A stretch of 64,000 nucleotides of DNA, taken from Thunnus maccoyii (Eukaryota; Chordata; Actinopteri; Scombriformes; Scombridae). The notes beneath the pieces are model-generated. The model was not told the DNA's origin and did not search any database. It saw only the letters and a program-made list of their open reading frames with translations. Below are positions 1 to 11,622 of this stretch, piece by piece; position 1 is the first letter of the stretch; each line of letters opens with the position of its first letter. Location of the stretch: the NCBI RefSeq assembly GCF_910596095.1, contig NC_056553.1:20793725-20857724 (forward strand), given 5' to 3'. Both the position numbers and the translations under genes were made by a program.

Positions 1-875
1 AAAAAAAGTCTGTACTGCATGTAGCAGAATGGCCCTTCAGTTATGTTTTTATCTATGTTTCATTACTAGATTTCCGTTATTTAATTCATTAATGTGTTAA
101 AATATTATGTTATGTATAATGTTGTGGCAGGTGAAGCTAAGTTTATTGACCTTATATACTGTTGGGCAGTTTAATCTGTAGCAATGCATGGTACTTTATA
201 AAGGCTCATCATATGTTTTGTATGCAAAATTTATTCTGTAAAAGAACATAGTAACTATAGCTGTCAGATAAATGTAGTGTAATAAAAAGAATAGCATTTT
301 CTTCTTAAATGTAGTAGAGAAGAATTATAAAGTAGCAGAAAATGTATAGTACTTGAGTAAACGTACTTAGTTACATTCCACCACTGCAAATATCACAGCA
401 GAAGTATACACAGTGTATATGAATCCATACAGTATGATCAGGTCTGTATAAATTTACTGCTGAGTATATTGTAGAAGTTTTATGGTCATTGCACAGAAGA
501 TAGAAATGCCATAAAGTTAATAAAGGCACACTATGCAGCCAGTCTCTATAAAGAAGTTATAAGAAAAATTAACTGACCATATCAGAAATGATAAAAAATT
601 ACCATTTAGTACAATAAGACTGCTGTCAACCCGCTGCAGAGATCCCCAGACACACTCTGTAAGCATGTTAACACTGATATGAGTTCTCTGCCAGTGTTTC
701 AGTGTGTTGTGCTGCTTGGTCTCTGCCTCGCGCAATTACGCCTCCCGCGGAGCTCTATGCAAGCGTTAAACGAAACATTAGCACCTCATTTAAAAAATAA
801 AACAGCTTTTCACAAGGACAGACAGCTCCCTGGGTAGTCTTATCATGCGCAAATTAGCCAATTTACCAAACTGGC

Positions 876-910
<35 letters not shown>

Positions 911-1500
911 AAACAATCATCTGGAGCTAGACGAATCCTCGCTCTGCCTGGTGTGCATGTTACCATTGTTGTGACACTATCAAAGATTGTGAGTTAAAGG
1001 AAGTTAGAAGTTTAGACACGGAGTAAGATTGTAAAAATAATAGATTAACATTCTAGTGCGCCTTAGATACTTCATAGCGTATTTATATTTACTTTATTAT
1101 GATGATGATGATGTTAAAATGATAGTTTTGCTATTTGGAATACATTTTTGGGGATTGATTATGGGGTTATTATAGTTTAGATGAGCTGATGGCTCCGCGC
1201 AGGATATAAATTAATACACACATTACCTACAGTCAGAAATTTAATATGAAATATTAATATTTTGGAATAAAAATCTATAACAGTCCTTATTTTTTCTCAG
1301 AATGTGACTGATTTGTAGTAATCATCAGCTGGAGATAAACTCATGCATCATCATTTTCTATATATCATCCACATCGTCGTTCCTGTATCCCGGAGTCACA
1401 GACACTGGCAAAACTACTATGATCATGAGCTATATATCAAAACATATTTTGGTTTAAAAAAAAAAAACTTGATTGACTCCTGAGAGGCACCGCCCCTGCC
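1..1500. other. fzd8 upstream region, no gene
   Basis: AT-rich DNA upstream of fzd8. Apart from a short CA microsatellite at 886-907 and a few GATGAT-type triplets near 1100, I see no coding potential; short open frames here have no recognisable protein content. It may hold distal fzd8 regulatory DNA, but nothing in the sequence alone identifies an enhancer. Confidence 0.5.
886..907. repeat. (CA)n microsatellite
   Basis: About 11 uninterrupted CA units following a short CT run. Confidence 0.9.
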
Positions 1501-1507
1501 GCTCTGT

Positions 1508-1558
1508 GATTGGATGAGCGGCTCCGGGGGTGTAGCCTGCTTGGGTCTAGTATATATT
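1508..1558 (+). promoter_or_regulatory. putative fzd8 core promoter
   Basis: An inverted CCAAT box (GATTGG, 1508-1513) is followed 38 bases later by a TATA-like TATATATT (1551-1558) in otherwise GC-richer DNA. This would place transcription start near 1580 and give a 5'UTR of about 430 nt before the ATG at 2013. The boxes are seen directly; the start site is inferred. Confidence 0.5.
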
Positions 1559-2012
1559 GGCACCGCGTCGTCTCCTAGCCGATGATTTGTATGGGAACCA
1601 GGACTAAGGTGGGACGAGCCGACTGAATGTAGTCGCTGTGTTTTGAAGAAAGAAAGGAGGCCCACATTTCCCTGTTTGTAGCGATCGGACAGCAGCACTT
1701 GGGTTTTTTTCATCATCAGACTGGCTGAGGATACTGAAAGCAGTCTCCAGAAGAAGGTGGATTCTCCTCTCAGCCATCTTGACTGCTGCTCGCCGCCCTG
1801 AAGGCTGCTTTCTCCTCTCCTCCTCCTCCTCCTCCTGCTCAGCTGAAAGTAAACACGGCTTGCACATTGCTTGCAACTCCGTGCAAGATACTGAGAGAAG
1901 CGAGATGGGCTCGCTGCGCAAAATCTAACCGGACTGGAGGCAAAAGCAGGCGGCTGAGAGGATTTACGCGTTTGTACCAGAGCAGAAGAGGGGGACACGA
2001 CGCGCCGGAGGG

Positions 2013-3764
2013 ATGGAGTACGACCTGTTTGGGATTTACCTGCTTCTCTCACTCGCTCTCCTGCCCCGATCCAGCCGCACCACGGCCAAGGAGATCACGT
2101 GCCAGGAGATAGCCGTGCCCCTGTGTAAGGGGATCGGCTACAACTACACCTACATGCCCAACCAGTTTAACCACGACACGCAGGACGAGGCGGGACTGGA
2201 GGTGCACCAGTTCTGGCCTCTGGTTGAGATCCAGTGTTCACCGGACCTGAAGTTCTTCCTGTGCAGCATGTACACCCCGATCTGCCTGGAGGACTACAAA
2301 AAGCCTCTCCCGCCGTGCCGGAGCGTGTGTGAGAGAGCCCGGGCCGGCTGTGCGCCTCTTATGAGGCAGTATGGCTTTCCCTGGCCGGACAGGATGAAGT
2401 GTGACCTGCTGCCGGTGCAAGGCAACCCGGACACGCTGTGCATGGACTATAACAGGACCGACTCCACCACAGTTTCTCCCGTGCTCTCTAAACCCACGAA
2501 CCATCCCGGCAAGGGTTACAATCCACCGAAAAATAAGCCCGGCCGACCCGGTGCGCCTGGGAAATACAAGCCGCCCGCCGCTCCGTGCGAGCCGGGCTGC
2601 AAGTGTTTGGAGCCCATGGTGCCGGTGAACACGGACCGTCACCCGCTTTACAACCGTGTCAAAACAGGACAGATCACCAACTGCGCCATGCCGTGCCACA
2701 ACCCGTATTTTACGCACGACGAGAGAGCATTCACCGCCTTTTGGATAGGACTTTGGTCCGTGTTGTGCTTCGTGTCAACTTTTGCTACCGTCGCCACTTT
2801 CCTCATCGACATGGAGCGGTTCAAGTACCCAGAGAGACCCATCATCTTCCTCTCAGCTTGTTACATGTTTGTTTCGATCGGCTACATTGTCAGACTGATC
2901 GCCGGACACGAGAAGGTGGCCTGCAACCGGGAGTTCGACCTGGAGCACATCCACTACGAGACCACCGGCCCCGCACTCTGCACTGTGGTCTTCCTCCTTA
3001 TTTACTTTTTCGGCATGGCCAGCTCGATCTGGTGGGTCATCCTGTCTCTGACTTGGTTCCTCGCAGCGGGGATGAAGTGGGGGAACGAGGCGATCGCCAG
3101 TTACTCGCAGTACTTCCACCTGGCCGCCTGGCTCATCCCCAGCATGAAGTCCATCGCGGTCTTGGCGCTGAGCTCTGTGGACGGGGACTCGGTGGCTGGC
3201 ATCTGCTACGTGGGGAACCAGAACCTGGACAACCTGCGGGGCTTCGTTCTCGCCCCTTTGGTTATTTATTTATTCATAGGCACTATGTTCCTCCTGGCCG
3301 GATTTGTGTCCCTGTTCAGGATCCGCAGCGTCATCAAACAAGGTGGCACCAAGACTGACAAGCTGGAGAAGCTGATGATTAGAATAGGCATCTTCACAGT
3401 GCTCTACACCGTACCTGCCACAATCATAGTAGCCTGTTACTTTTATGAGCAGCACAACAGGCAGAGCTGGGAGATCACACACAATTGCTCCAACTGTTTA
3501 CTGGAGCGGGACCGCAGGAGTCCGGACTATGCAGTTTTTATGTTAAAGTACTTTATGTGCCTTCTGGTGGGCATCACGTCTGGGGTGTGGATCTGGTCGG
3601 GAAAGACTTTGGACTCTTGGAGGACTTTTTGCACCAGGTGCTGTTGGGGCAGTAAAGGCACCAGTGGCTCCATGTACAGCGACGTGAGCACCGGACTGAC
3701 GTGGAGGTCAGGCACGGCCAGCTCCGTGTCTTGCCCCAAGCAGATGCCATTGTCCCAGGTTTGA
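2013..3764 (+). CDS. fzd8: Frizzled-8 Wnt receptor (single exon)
   Basis: A 583-residue seven-pass receptor for Wnt ligands at the plasma membrane; it pairs with LRP5/6 and recruits Dishevelled. A signal peptide (about 1-26) is followed by the cysteine-rich Wnt-binding domain with all ten cysteines (C30 to C143), a Gly/Pro/Lys linker (about 150-200), and the seven-helix domain from about residue 243. The Dishevelled-binding KTxxxW motif is present as KTLDSW (531-536), and the tail ends in PLSQV. The CRD, the tail stretch YSDVSTGLTWRSGTASS and the PLSQV end point to FZD8 rather than its sister FZD5, which ends in LSHV. There is no intron, as in other vertebrate FZD8 genes. The linker and second extracellular loop lack the long Gly/Pro runs of human FZD8, so the protein is shorter than the mammalian one. 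Teleosts carry fzd8a and fzd8b; which copy this is cannot be told from the sequence alone. The start ATG immediately precedes the hydrophobic leader. Confidence 0.97.
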   Translation: MEYDLFGIYLLLSLALLPRSSRTTAKEITCQEIAVPLCKGIGYNYTYMPNQFNHDTQDEAGLEVHQFWPLVEIQCSPDLKFFLCSMYTPICLEDYKKPLPPCRSVCERARAGCAPLMRQYGFPWPDRMKCDLLPVQGNPDTLCMDYNRTDSTTVSPVLSKPTNHPGKGYNPPKNKPGRPGAPGKYKPPAAPCEPGCKCLEPMVPVNTDRHPLYNRVKTGQITNCAMPCHNPYFTHDERAFTAFWIGLWSVLCFVSTFATVATFLIDMERFKYPERPIIFLSACYMFVSIGYIVRLIAGHEKVACNREFDLEHIHYETTGPALCTVVFLLIYFFGMASSIWWVILSLTWFLAAGMKWGNEAIASYSQYFHLAAWLIPSMKSIAVLALSSVDGDSVAGICYVGNQNLDNLRGFVLAPLVIYLFIGTMFLLAGFVSLFRIRSVIKQGGTKTDKLEKLMIRIGIFTVLYTVPATIIVACYFYEQHNRQSWEITHNCSNCLLERDRRSPDYAVFMLKYFMCLLVGITSGVWIWSGKTLDSWRTFCTRCCWGSKGTSGSMYSDVSTGLTWRSGTASSVSCPKQMPLSQV

Positions 3765-4360
3765 ATGAGAAAACAAAAGCAGCTTATGAGGACTGCTAAT
3801 TGTTTGGGAGATAACCCATCACTCCCTGTCTTAAGCAATTTGCATAGTAATGAACTGCTGCTGAGGTGTTCCCCTCCTTCCTCCCAAACATCCACACACA
3901 CCTCTGTGGGGAGAACTGGTTGGAACAATGCACCTGGCATTCACACAGGTTAATTCCTCCCTGTTAAATGTATAAGAGGTACAGACTGAGGCTTTTGCGC
4001 AAACTGGGCATTACTTGTTGTAGGAAGAGAGACAATTTTGTTCCTAACTAGCTTCATACAAAGAGCATTTGGGTTTTTATTACCATTTTATCTACATAGT
4101 GCCAGATAACATTGTATAATGTCAATCACATCAAAGATGGTTTAAATTAAGCCTTAATAGTGCCCAAGTATTTTACGGGTCTTCATTTTGTAATTTCAAA
4201 TGTATTTATATAAAGCTTATGTACAAATGTGTAAATTTGTGTATAAAAGAAAACTTTATAAGCTATTGTAAATTTGTACAAAGTGTAGATGTCTTTTTTG
4301 TGAGAAAGCAAAAAAGCAAATATGACCTCTATTTTGACAATAAAACATTTGATAAATCTC
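3765..4360 (+). other. fzd8 3' untranslated region
   Basis: AT-rich sequence after the stop codon with several TGTANAT-like (Pumilio-type) and TTGTAAAT motifs. It ends at the poly(A) signal at 4339. The extent is inferred from that signal. Confidence 0.6.
4339..4344 (+). terminator. fzd8 polyadenylation signal
   Basis: Canonical AATAAA about 575 nt after the fzd8 stop, followed by GT-rich DNA (4400-4445), the usual downstream element arrangement. Confidence 0.65.
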
Positions 4361-4400
4361 AAGACTTGTGTAACTTTGCAATGTTTTCCCATGTAGAGAG

Positions 4401-4433
4401 GGTGGGGGTGGTGGTGGTGGTGGTGGGTGGGGG
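4401..4433 (+). repeat. (GGT)n/G-rich tract
   Basis: G-runs separated by single T residues just past the fzd8 poly(A) signal. On RNA or DNA it could form a G-quadruplex and may serve as the GU-rich downstream element of polyadenylation (inference). Confidence 0.7.
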
Positions 4434-6562
4434 TCTTGTGTGTTTCTTCCCAGCCTATGCAGGCATGTTTTTGTGGTTCCTTGCACCGTGTTGAGGATGG
4501 CAGCAGCAATAGCAGCTTTTGAGAGTCACGGCTAAAAAGGAAGCCCTTTTAACCATCAGAGACCGGTAATTAGAGGCAGGGGTTGAGTTGGAGCATCTCC
4601 ATAATTGTTAAAGTCCTCTTCACATGCCTGCCGAAGCCCGCTTTCTTAATTTAGTAAAAAAGGGGGGACTGGGTGAATGGGGTATAAATGCAGGGAAGGG
4701 ACCCTTTTCATCTGCAGAAACTTTGATCTTTCTTTTTTAACAGCCTAGAATAAAGGTGGTGTGTATTAGGAGTGTCTGTCTGATGTGCCAAGTTTCTCCT
4801 AAACGTCCCCATTTGGATGCTTTGATGGACGTCCTACAATTGAAAGAGCATTTTGGAACCCTCACTTTTTTTTGGAGGGGGTGGGGGGCTGGTTGTCAGA
4901 GCTGAAACCTGCCAGAGCCCCTGCGTCTTGTGTTTGGTTTTTTCGTCGGGCCTGAATTGAAACATCTCTCCCCTCAGCTCAAGCTGTGTCAGCGAGTGCA
5001 GGGGCCTTGACATGAATGATATTGAAATAGCAATGAAAGCCCCACAGGTGGTCTGTTCCACATGATCTCACATCTTAGGGCCCCCTAATCGAGGCATTTT
5101 TGCAACAAATGTATCTGGTGCAGTCCCAATTAACCCAATGCGCTGGCATAAGATGATACACTGTAACCCAGCCTAGAAATGCCTTTGATTTGCTGGTCAA
5201 TGGTGACAGTTTGCTTTGTAGTCACTGCTTTGTTCCTTTACGCTCAGACTGTAGATGTAGAATCCAAAAGCCTCAGTTCAGTGTAGACATGCATCTGTAG
5301 GGACTGAACATCAGCCATATAAATCTTGTATCACTGGTGTGCAGTCACACAAAAATGTACTTTTCTCAAGATCAAAAGAGCATTTTTCTTCCGCATTGCT
5401 TTTCAGCAGTTCCGAGTAGTTCTAACATTTGTGTGAAGTTACTGAAGATTAAGTTTGGGAGTTATTGTTTAGGTGCATCTTTGAAATTAATCCATTAAAA
5501 CTTTAAACATCACGCTGCTCTCTGCTTGGTAAAGACCTTAAGTGCAAGTTCATGGTCTGAATCATTTCTATCAGATAGTCACATTTTGCTCTCAGTCTTG
5601 CAGCTTGTTTTTCTTGTGTTTACCTCAAAAACCTCAGTCAGGCAGTCAGCTCCAGCTCTGACTGTACAGCCTCATGGAAGTGACATGAATGTGCAGCACC
5701 ACCTACTGGTGAAAGCAGCAATGCACATCTCCACACTGAATTCTGAGCGTTGACATTAAGTTTGCCTCTCCACTCACACCAAAACCTGACATTCACTGCT
5801 GAACACACAGTCCTAACTACCTGCTGGCTCCATGAACCAACTGTCCAGGCACTTAAAAAAGCATGTCCTGGCTTGGCTGTTACACACACACTGTAATTAT
5901 CAGGGAACAGCCCATTTCCTCCACAGCGGTCACCAACCCATATAGGTGCAGTTTACAGGAGAAAGTATGAGTGGTGCTGGGAGTTTTGTTAAGAGATGCT
6001 TCACACAGACTGGGCAGGGCTCTCACAATGGCTGTGTATTAGCTGGTAATAGTCCAGGTCAAGTCTGAATTTATGGGGTTGTTTTTTTTTATGGGGGGGT
6101 ATGTTACAGACACACATCTGATCTTGTCAGGGCTTTTTTGTGTGTTCTCTAAGGCCACATTATAAACATGCAGGTATTTCTGGCCAGCATACAGCAACAA
6201 AAGCAGAACCTGTGCAGCAATTCAAGAAACAACCGCTCACGCAGCCTCTCTGATTGAATTGTCTTCTTACCCGATCGCTCTCCGCAGCCAGGTGTTAAAG
6301 CCTTATTTTAGGGGCCAGGAGGAGCATTCTGACATTGCTGCCCATCAAATATTAATGGCAGCGTTTGATGAGAGGCAGACACAGAGGAGAGTGGAGGGGT
6401 GATAGGCAGGCCATGCTTTTTTATTATTATTGATCCTTCTGATACACCTGGGTAAAGGGTTTTTTTATCTCTTAATGCATGAGAGGAGATTTTGCAGCTG
6501 TAGACAGCATGTTGTGATTTTTATTAGCTGTTTTTCTAAACATTAAGACAGACAACTATATC

Positions 6563-6566
6563 ATAT

Positions 6567-6644
<78 letters not shown>
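6563..6644. repeat. (AT)n microsatellite with ATAC lead-in
   Basis: A few ATAC units pass into about 32 uninterrupted AT units; cruciform-prone and length-unstable. Confidence 0.95.
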
Positions 6645-6646
<2 letters not shown>

Positions 6647-7576
6647 TCTTTAATTGGGACTGCAGTGTAGAAACAGCATCTAGCCCATTACTAGACTGAA
6701 ATCTTATCTGTTTTTTGTTTTTGGTGTTGTTGTTTTTCTTTTTTCAGTAGACCTAAATTTGGTGTACATAAGTCTTTTGGATGACAACATAAATTATAAA
6801 AACATGATTAAACAATGATATTAAGAATAAAAAATGCAAAAAAGTCTAATTATATGTTGGTTTTACACTGTTTTACACTCTCTACTACATGTATGTAAAT
6901 CAAAATCGGCCTAAATATTTGAAATATGACATTTACAACATGCAAACCATCACTCAGTTACTATAATTTCTCTTTATTTTCTAGATTTCATTTGTCAATG
7001 GAAAAAGAACAATAGCAGTAAAAGCCCCAGAGTTTCCGTGGGTGTATTCTCCAAACTTAAAGCATAACAGTGACCTCGGGGTTTGTGTGACCCATTTAGA
7101 TTAATGTTGAAGCTCCTGACCTCCAGCTCAGGCACAATATTCCCAGCTGGCCATTTGAGACACCAGATGTTGGAAAATAGAGGGGCTCTGCATCCTGAGT
7201 TCTGTCAGGCTGCGTGGTAATAGTTTCTAAGGGACATGAACGTCATCGAAGCTAAAGTTAAAAGGTGAGTTTAGAAACGTGATTTAAGTCAGTTCCTTTT
7301 GTTATTCTGAAGGTAATGATCCTGGATTTAAACAGATCTAGTCTATTTTAGTAAAAGTTTAATTCAAAGGTCAAATTAATATTTTGTCAGTTATGCTTTT
7401 TTAACTGTGCTTCTTTAACAAAGTGTGTCACTTTGGGGTTAGTACTATGACTGAGTCTAACAAAGATATCAGCATAAATGGCCGACTCCCCATTGGCACA
7501 GTAACAATGCCTCTGTGGTTTAGTAGTCCTTACAGTGCACCCCTGCTGCCTCTTCCAATCCCGGGACCCCCCACCT

Positions 7577-7626
7577 CCACACACACACGCACACACACAC
7601 ACACATACACACACACACACACACAC
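7577..7626. repeat. (CA)n microsatellite
   Basis: About 50 bp of CA repeat with two single-base interruptions. Confidence 0.9.
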
Positions 7627-8808
7627 TAGCAGAACACTGTGTTCCCTCACTCCTACACTCCCTACACTGACTGACTGACATGTACACAAAAGGAAAACTT
7701 CTTTCATCTGAAGCGCTGAGTGTTTTTCCAGATTGGTGATGTCTAAAAGAGGGACTACAGGGATCTCTGTTTATAGGAGGATGTAATGCAAACTGTAACT
7801 TCAGTTCTCATGAAAGATAATAGCAACCTGCAGTGTGCAATATTTTAGTATATGCCAAGTGAAATGAAATTAATTTATCATTTCACCAAACCTTTGGTAT
7901 TTTTCAAAGTAAATTATTACCTATGCAAAAACAATATCACTTATTAATACAAATGGCCATTAGTTAGTTATCTGCAGCCTCAATAGGTTACCTGCTGCGG
8001 AATGACAGCAGGAGGACAACATGTAAAAAAAATAGACACCAACAAATTGACAGCTATTTTTTATACATGCTTTAATTTTACATTGTCCACAAACATTTTA
8101 AAAACATTTGAAAGTATTGCTTAAAGTCACATGATATGGTATCAGGGGTATCATTTATAGATGTGTATTATTATGCAAGACAAAGCATATATTTAATCTA
8201 TATACTCATATATCACACACATCCACATCCAATCCAACTAATCTGATAAAGTAGAATAGCCCACTATATCAAAACTCATTTATTTAGCTTAAGACATTTT
8301 TTCCCCATGTGAAACTGTGCCACACTTCACATGTTCAAAAATGAAACTTTATTAAGTGTAGTTCCCACTTCTGTCCACTTGATGGGGCCATTAACCAGAT
8401 GTTGCCTTTTCTTTCTGAGATGGACATGGACAACATAAAGTATGTTGTTTGTACTAAGTTTGGAAAAAACATTCTTAAATTGTAGCTTCTGAGTTTATTA
8501 TTAGTCTCTTTATAATCCACAATAAAAAAGTTTTACTAAACCAGTATGTTAAATTCTCTAACACTGTGTGCAGATAGTCTCTATAAATAGAGGTCCAAGA
8601 TGTGCTGAACATCTATTTTGGGAGATGGATGACAGGATATGAGGTTAGGTGTGACAATTTTGCAAAGGAAACGCTGTGAAATTCCACACAGGCTGTTTAC
8701 AGAGATGATATCAAACCCTGCACACCACACACACACACACAGACCAGTATATAAAATTACATATTCTGCATATAGTTTTAATATTTAAAAAATGTTCTTC
8801 GCGTTGTA

Positions 8809-8814
8809 TTTATT
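8809..8814 (-). terminator. CYP2 pseudogene poly(A) signal
   Basis: AATAAA on the minus strand, 77 nt past the TAG that ends CYP2 exon 9. A retained signal fits a duplicate made by DNA copying rather than a processed copy. Confidence 0.5.
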
Positions 8815-8890
8815 GTGTTATCGTGAGTTACTGGCCACTTGTGTCCAGGTTTGGATCCATCTTCATTGTTTCTCGTGTGTTACTACAGTT

Positions 8891-9078
8891 CTACCATGTG
8901 GCCCTGAGTTGGACCTTCATGCGGTAAGGTTTGGGAGACAGAGTGACCCCATAGACAGGTGTGTAGTCTGGCTGTCCTGCGTCCTCAGGCCAAACGAACT
9001 GGAAATTCCTCAGAAGAGTCACCATAATGAGAAAGAGCTCCATACGGGCCAGACCCTCTCCAAGACACATGCGAGAAC
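8891..9078 (-). pseudogene. CYP2 exon 9 with heme-binding cysteine
   Basis: 188 nt; begins SRMCLGEGLARMELF, completing the FxxGxxxCxG heme signature with exon 8, and runs to a normal TAG after KVQLRATW. No fault is seen in this exon. Confidence 0.88.
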
Positions 9079-9160
9079 CTGAGATATTTTGTATCAGTAA
9101 GTCATGTACAACTCTTAGAATACAAGATAGACATGAACACTAGAGCTTGAGCTTTAATAC

Positions 9161-9302
9161 CTGCAGAGAAAGGCATGAAGGCCTCTGGTTTATCAAACTC
9201 TCCCTGGTCATTCAGGAAGTTCTCAGGGTTGAATTCATGAGGGGATTTCCACTGTCCCTCCTCATTCAGCACTGAATTCAGGTTTTGGATAATCAGTGTT
9301 CC
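9161..9302 (-). pseudogene. CYP2 exon 8
   Basis: 142 nt, the standard length; GTLIIQNLN through FNPENFLN to MPFSAG. Acceptor CTCAG, donor GTATTA. Confidence 0.88.
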
Positions 9303-9444
9303 CTGAGGAGAAAATGGGACAACAATCAACTGGCTTTCAGTCCATGTTTTTGCGACATTGCACTTGACCATGTCCAAAGTTTTTCACATGGCATCGCCTG
9401 GAAACAGTAAAATGTTCCAAAGAAACTATCATCATGTTTCTTAC

Positions 9445-9546
9445 CCTTGGTAAAGAATATCCCATGAGCTCTGTGTCTTTAGTTGTACAGTGGTAGACGC
9501 TGAGAGGAACAGTGTTGGCTATCCTCTGGACTTCATGGATCACAGC
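9445..9546 (-). pseudogene. CYP2 exon 7, second half
   Basis: 102 nt, 34 codons, from AVIHEVQRIA to MGYSLPR. It contains the K-helix ExxR as EVQR. Acceptor TCCAG, donor GTAAGA. Confidence 0.85.
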
Positions 9547-9957
9547 CTGGATTCAAAGAGATTAGACACCATGTTCTTGTACATTCTCTGACTGTGAAAA
9601 AAAAATTCAGGATCTCCAGAAGCTAAACCACAAAACACAAGAAGACCACTAAAGTTTTAATATGAGAGGTGGCTATGGAGATGCTGAAAATTTCCATTTC
9701 TTGACAACAACAAAGCAAGAAACCAGGCCATTAAGTTTAGTTAAGAGCTGTACACAATCTCCAAATCCAATGAAGGATTTTAATCATTTTACCAAGGCCT
9801 CTGATATAAGCAAACCTAATGCAATGAGTGAATGAGGCCTATCTGTAGCAGAGTTTGTGTTATACTACTAAATATATAATTCCAAATATGCTACTCAGAT
9901 TCATATCTGCATGTGCAATATCAAAACAAAACCATTCTGAGATGTCTAACAATGTAC

Positions 9958-10043
9958 CTGCGTGTAAGGCATGTTGTGTCTGTCATCATAACTGGCATGA
10001 TCCTTCTTTTCCAATACCTGGTCTATCTCCCGCTGACATCGCT
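9958..10043 (-). pseudogene. CYP2 exon 7, first half
   Basis: 86 nt encoding RCQREIDQVLEKKD to NMPYTQ, entered in phase 1 after acceptor GTCAG. It ends at CAG|GTACAT, inside what is normally one 188-nt exon (the K-helix exon). The two halves total exactly 188 nt. Confidence 0.8.
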
Positions 10044-10045
10044 CT

Positions 10046-10125
10046 GACAGAGTTTAAGAACAACATATCAAAATGTCAAATAATTAGTGCCCTGAATATG
10101 AAAAAGTCTGAGAACCCCCCTTTTA
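10046..10125. mobile_element. possible hAT-type terminus in the CYP2 gap
   Basis: On the minus strand GGTTCTCAGACTTTTTCATA resembles the Charlie-like hAT end (GTTCTCAAACTTTTT). It lies exactly where exons 5-6 should be and abuts exon 7. Only one end is visible, so this is a weak call. Confidence 0.3.
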
Positions 10126-10514
10126 ACCACTTAATGAAGCTAGCACAGCTAATCTTTCAAATGCACTTCTAAAGTGGTATACAAAGGCTGTTTTCTATTG
10201 CTGCTGATTAAAATCTGGTACAAACTAAAAATGTGATTGATTATGACTTCCAATTCCAAAAGAGACAGCATGCTATGTATCACTGGATCCAATATAGGAC
10301 ACCTGGTAATTTCTACAGGACCTAAATACAGTCTTTCAAGTCTTTTGTATAGTTCTGCCATGAACATCCTTTTCTTCTACCATTGGAACAGTGGTTTCAA
10401 AACTGTATGCACTTTAATTAACAACTGTAGTTATATTTCACTGCCACTCTTAATTGCAGAATTTCTGATATTTCTGAGCTGATGTTGTTATCTTCTAAAC
10501 AAGTTGTGACTCAC

Positions 10515-10675
10515 CATAGCCCAGGGTCCATTAGCTATCTTGGAGTTTTCTTTAAAGCACTGAACAACCACTTTGATGAAGTCGTCATCATAGTCATAAC
10601 GTGTACCAAACAGAATCTGGCAGATGATGTTGGAAGCCGCATTATGAAACATAACTTGAGGACTCAAGGTTTTAC
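10515..10675 (-). pseudogene. CYP2 exon 4
   Basis: Open, 161 nt as is normal for this exon; encodes the block from GKTLSPQ through FGTRYDYDD to NGPWAM. Acceptor CACAG, donor GTGAGT. The next exon expected (exon 5) is absent. Confidence 0.85.
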
Positions 10676-10818
10676 CTGTGAAAGATGTAACAATAACACA
10701 AATCCAATACAGCATAGTGCAATTCAAACCATTGTAACAGAGCATTATGTGATAAAATATGTTTTAAACCTGCTTACTAAATGAGAAGTCATGGTGAGTG
10801 GACCCACAGATGGCATAC

Positions 10819-10971
10819 CAATGCTCTTTTCCAGTGTTTCTATTGTGTACTGTATCTCTCCCAGAATCCTCTGCTCCATGGACTGTTTCCCCAGACCAAA
10901 ATTCCTCATGGTCATCAGAGCGAAGCGACGGTGCTCCTTCCAACTAGAGCCGTAGTCTGCCAGAACTACTC
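10819..10971 (-). pseudogene. CYP2 exon 3
   Basis: Open and in phase, 153 nt; encodes VVLADYGSSWKEHRRFALM and on to the ETLEKSI end. It includes the conserved W/R of the C-helix that contacts the heme propionate. Acceptor ATAG, donor GTATGC. Confidence 0.85.
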
Positions 10972-11066
10972 CTATAACATGTAGCATATGATACTTTATC
11001 AAATGGAACTATACTATATCTATTGTCTTTACATCCTCTGTTTATGACACCTTATTTCAGTTGTAC

Positions 11067-11225
11067 CGTTCTGGGTGAGGTGAGTGACAAAGATGTCCTG
11101 GGGTCGTCCAGCAAAATCAGCAGCCTTGGTGATCATAGCCTCTTTCATTGCCTGCACCCCATTGATGACTATGGCTGGTTTGGTCCAATGAACAGAGTGT
11201 AGACGTTTTCATAGCACTTCCTCAG
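11067..11225 (-). pseudogene. CYP2 exon 2, frameshifted
   Basis: Acceptor CTAG, donor GTACAA. It encodes the CYP2 block ending AGRPQDIFVTHLTQN, but only if one base is restored near 11184, in the FIGTKP region. As written the frame meets TAG just after. The upstream part (LRKCYENVYTLF) is in the normal phase. Confidence 0.8.
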
Positions 11226-11622
11226 CTAGGGTAGAGCAAAGTAAGATGCTCTTAAAGTGATCATGAATCAGTGAGTAGTCAAAATGCATAATGCAATAGC
11301 TTTGCTTTTAATTCACACCCAAGAAGAAGATTTTCCGAGCCTCCTTCTTATTGCAGGACTGAAACTCTTGAACAGTTATGTTACTCCCAGCTCACAGCTG
11401 CAATCCACCTTGAAACTATGCATGTGTTCAGCAGGTTAAGGAGTTTTTAAAATAAGGCTATGCAATTCTATACAGACAGCTATAAATCTGCTCTTAAAGT
11501 AGAAACAGTGTGGGGATGATTTGCTTCCAATAACCAATCGTTTACAACTGCTTTGTATATATATATGTATATAGGATTGTCCGTCTTGTAGAACAGATGT
11601 CCTATTTCAGTGTTTTTCCTAC

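Larger units (their letters stand above)
4440..8800. other. intergenic fzd8 to CYP2 pseudogene
   Basis: No gene seen. It holds two microsatellites, poly-T runs and scattered short open frames with no family resemblance. The stretch 5680-5715 has the look of a dispersed fish repeat, but I cannot name a family. Confidence 0.5.

Noticed and set aside
2238..3358. Long open frames on both strands inside fzd8
   Set aside because: Shadows of the fzd8 coding frame in GC-rich DNA; no independent protein features.
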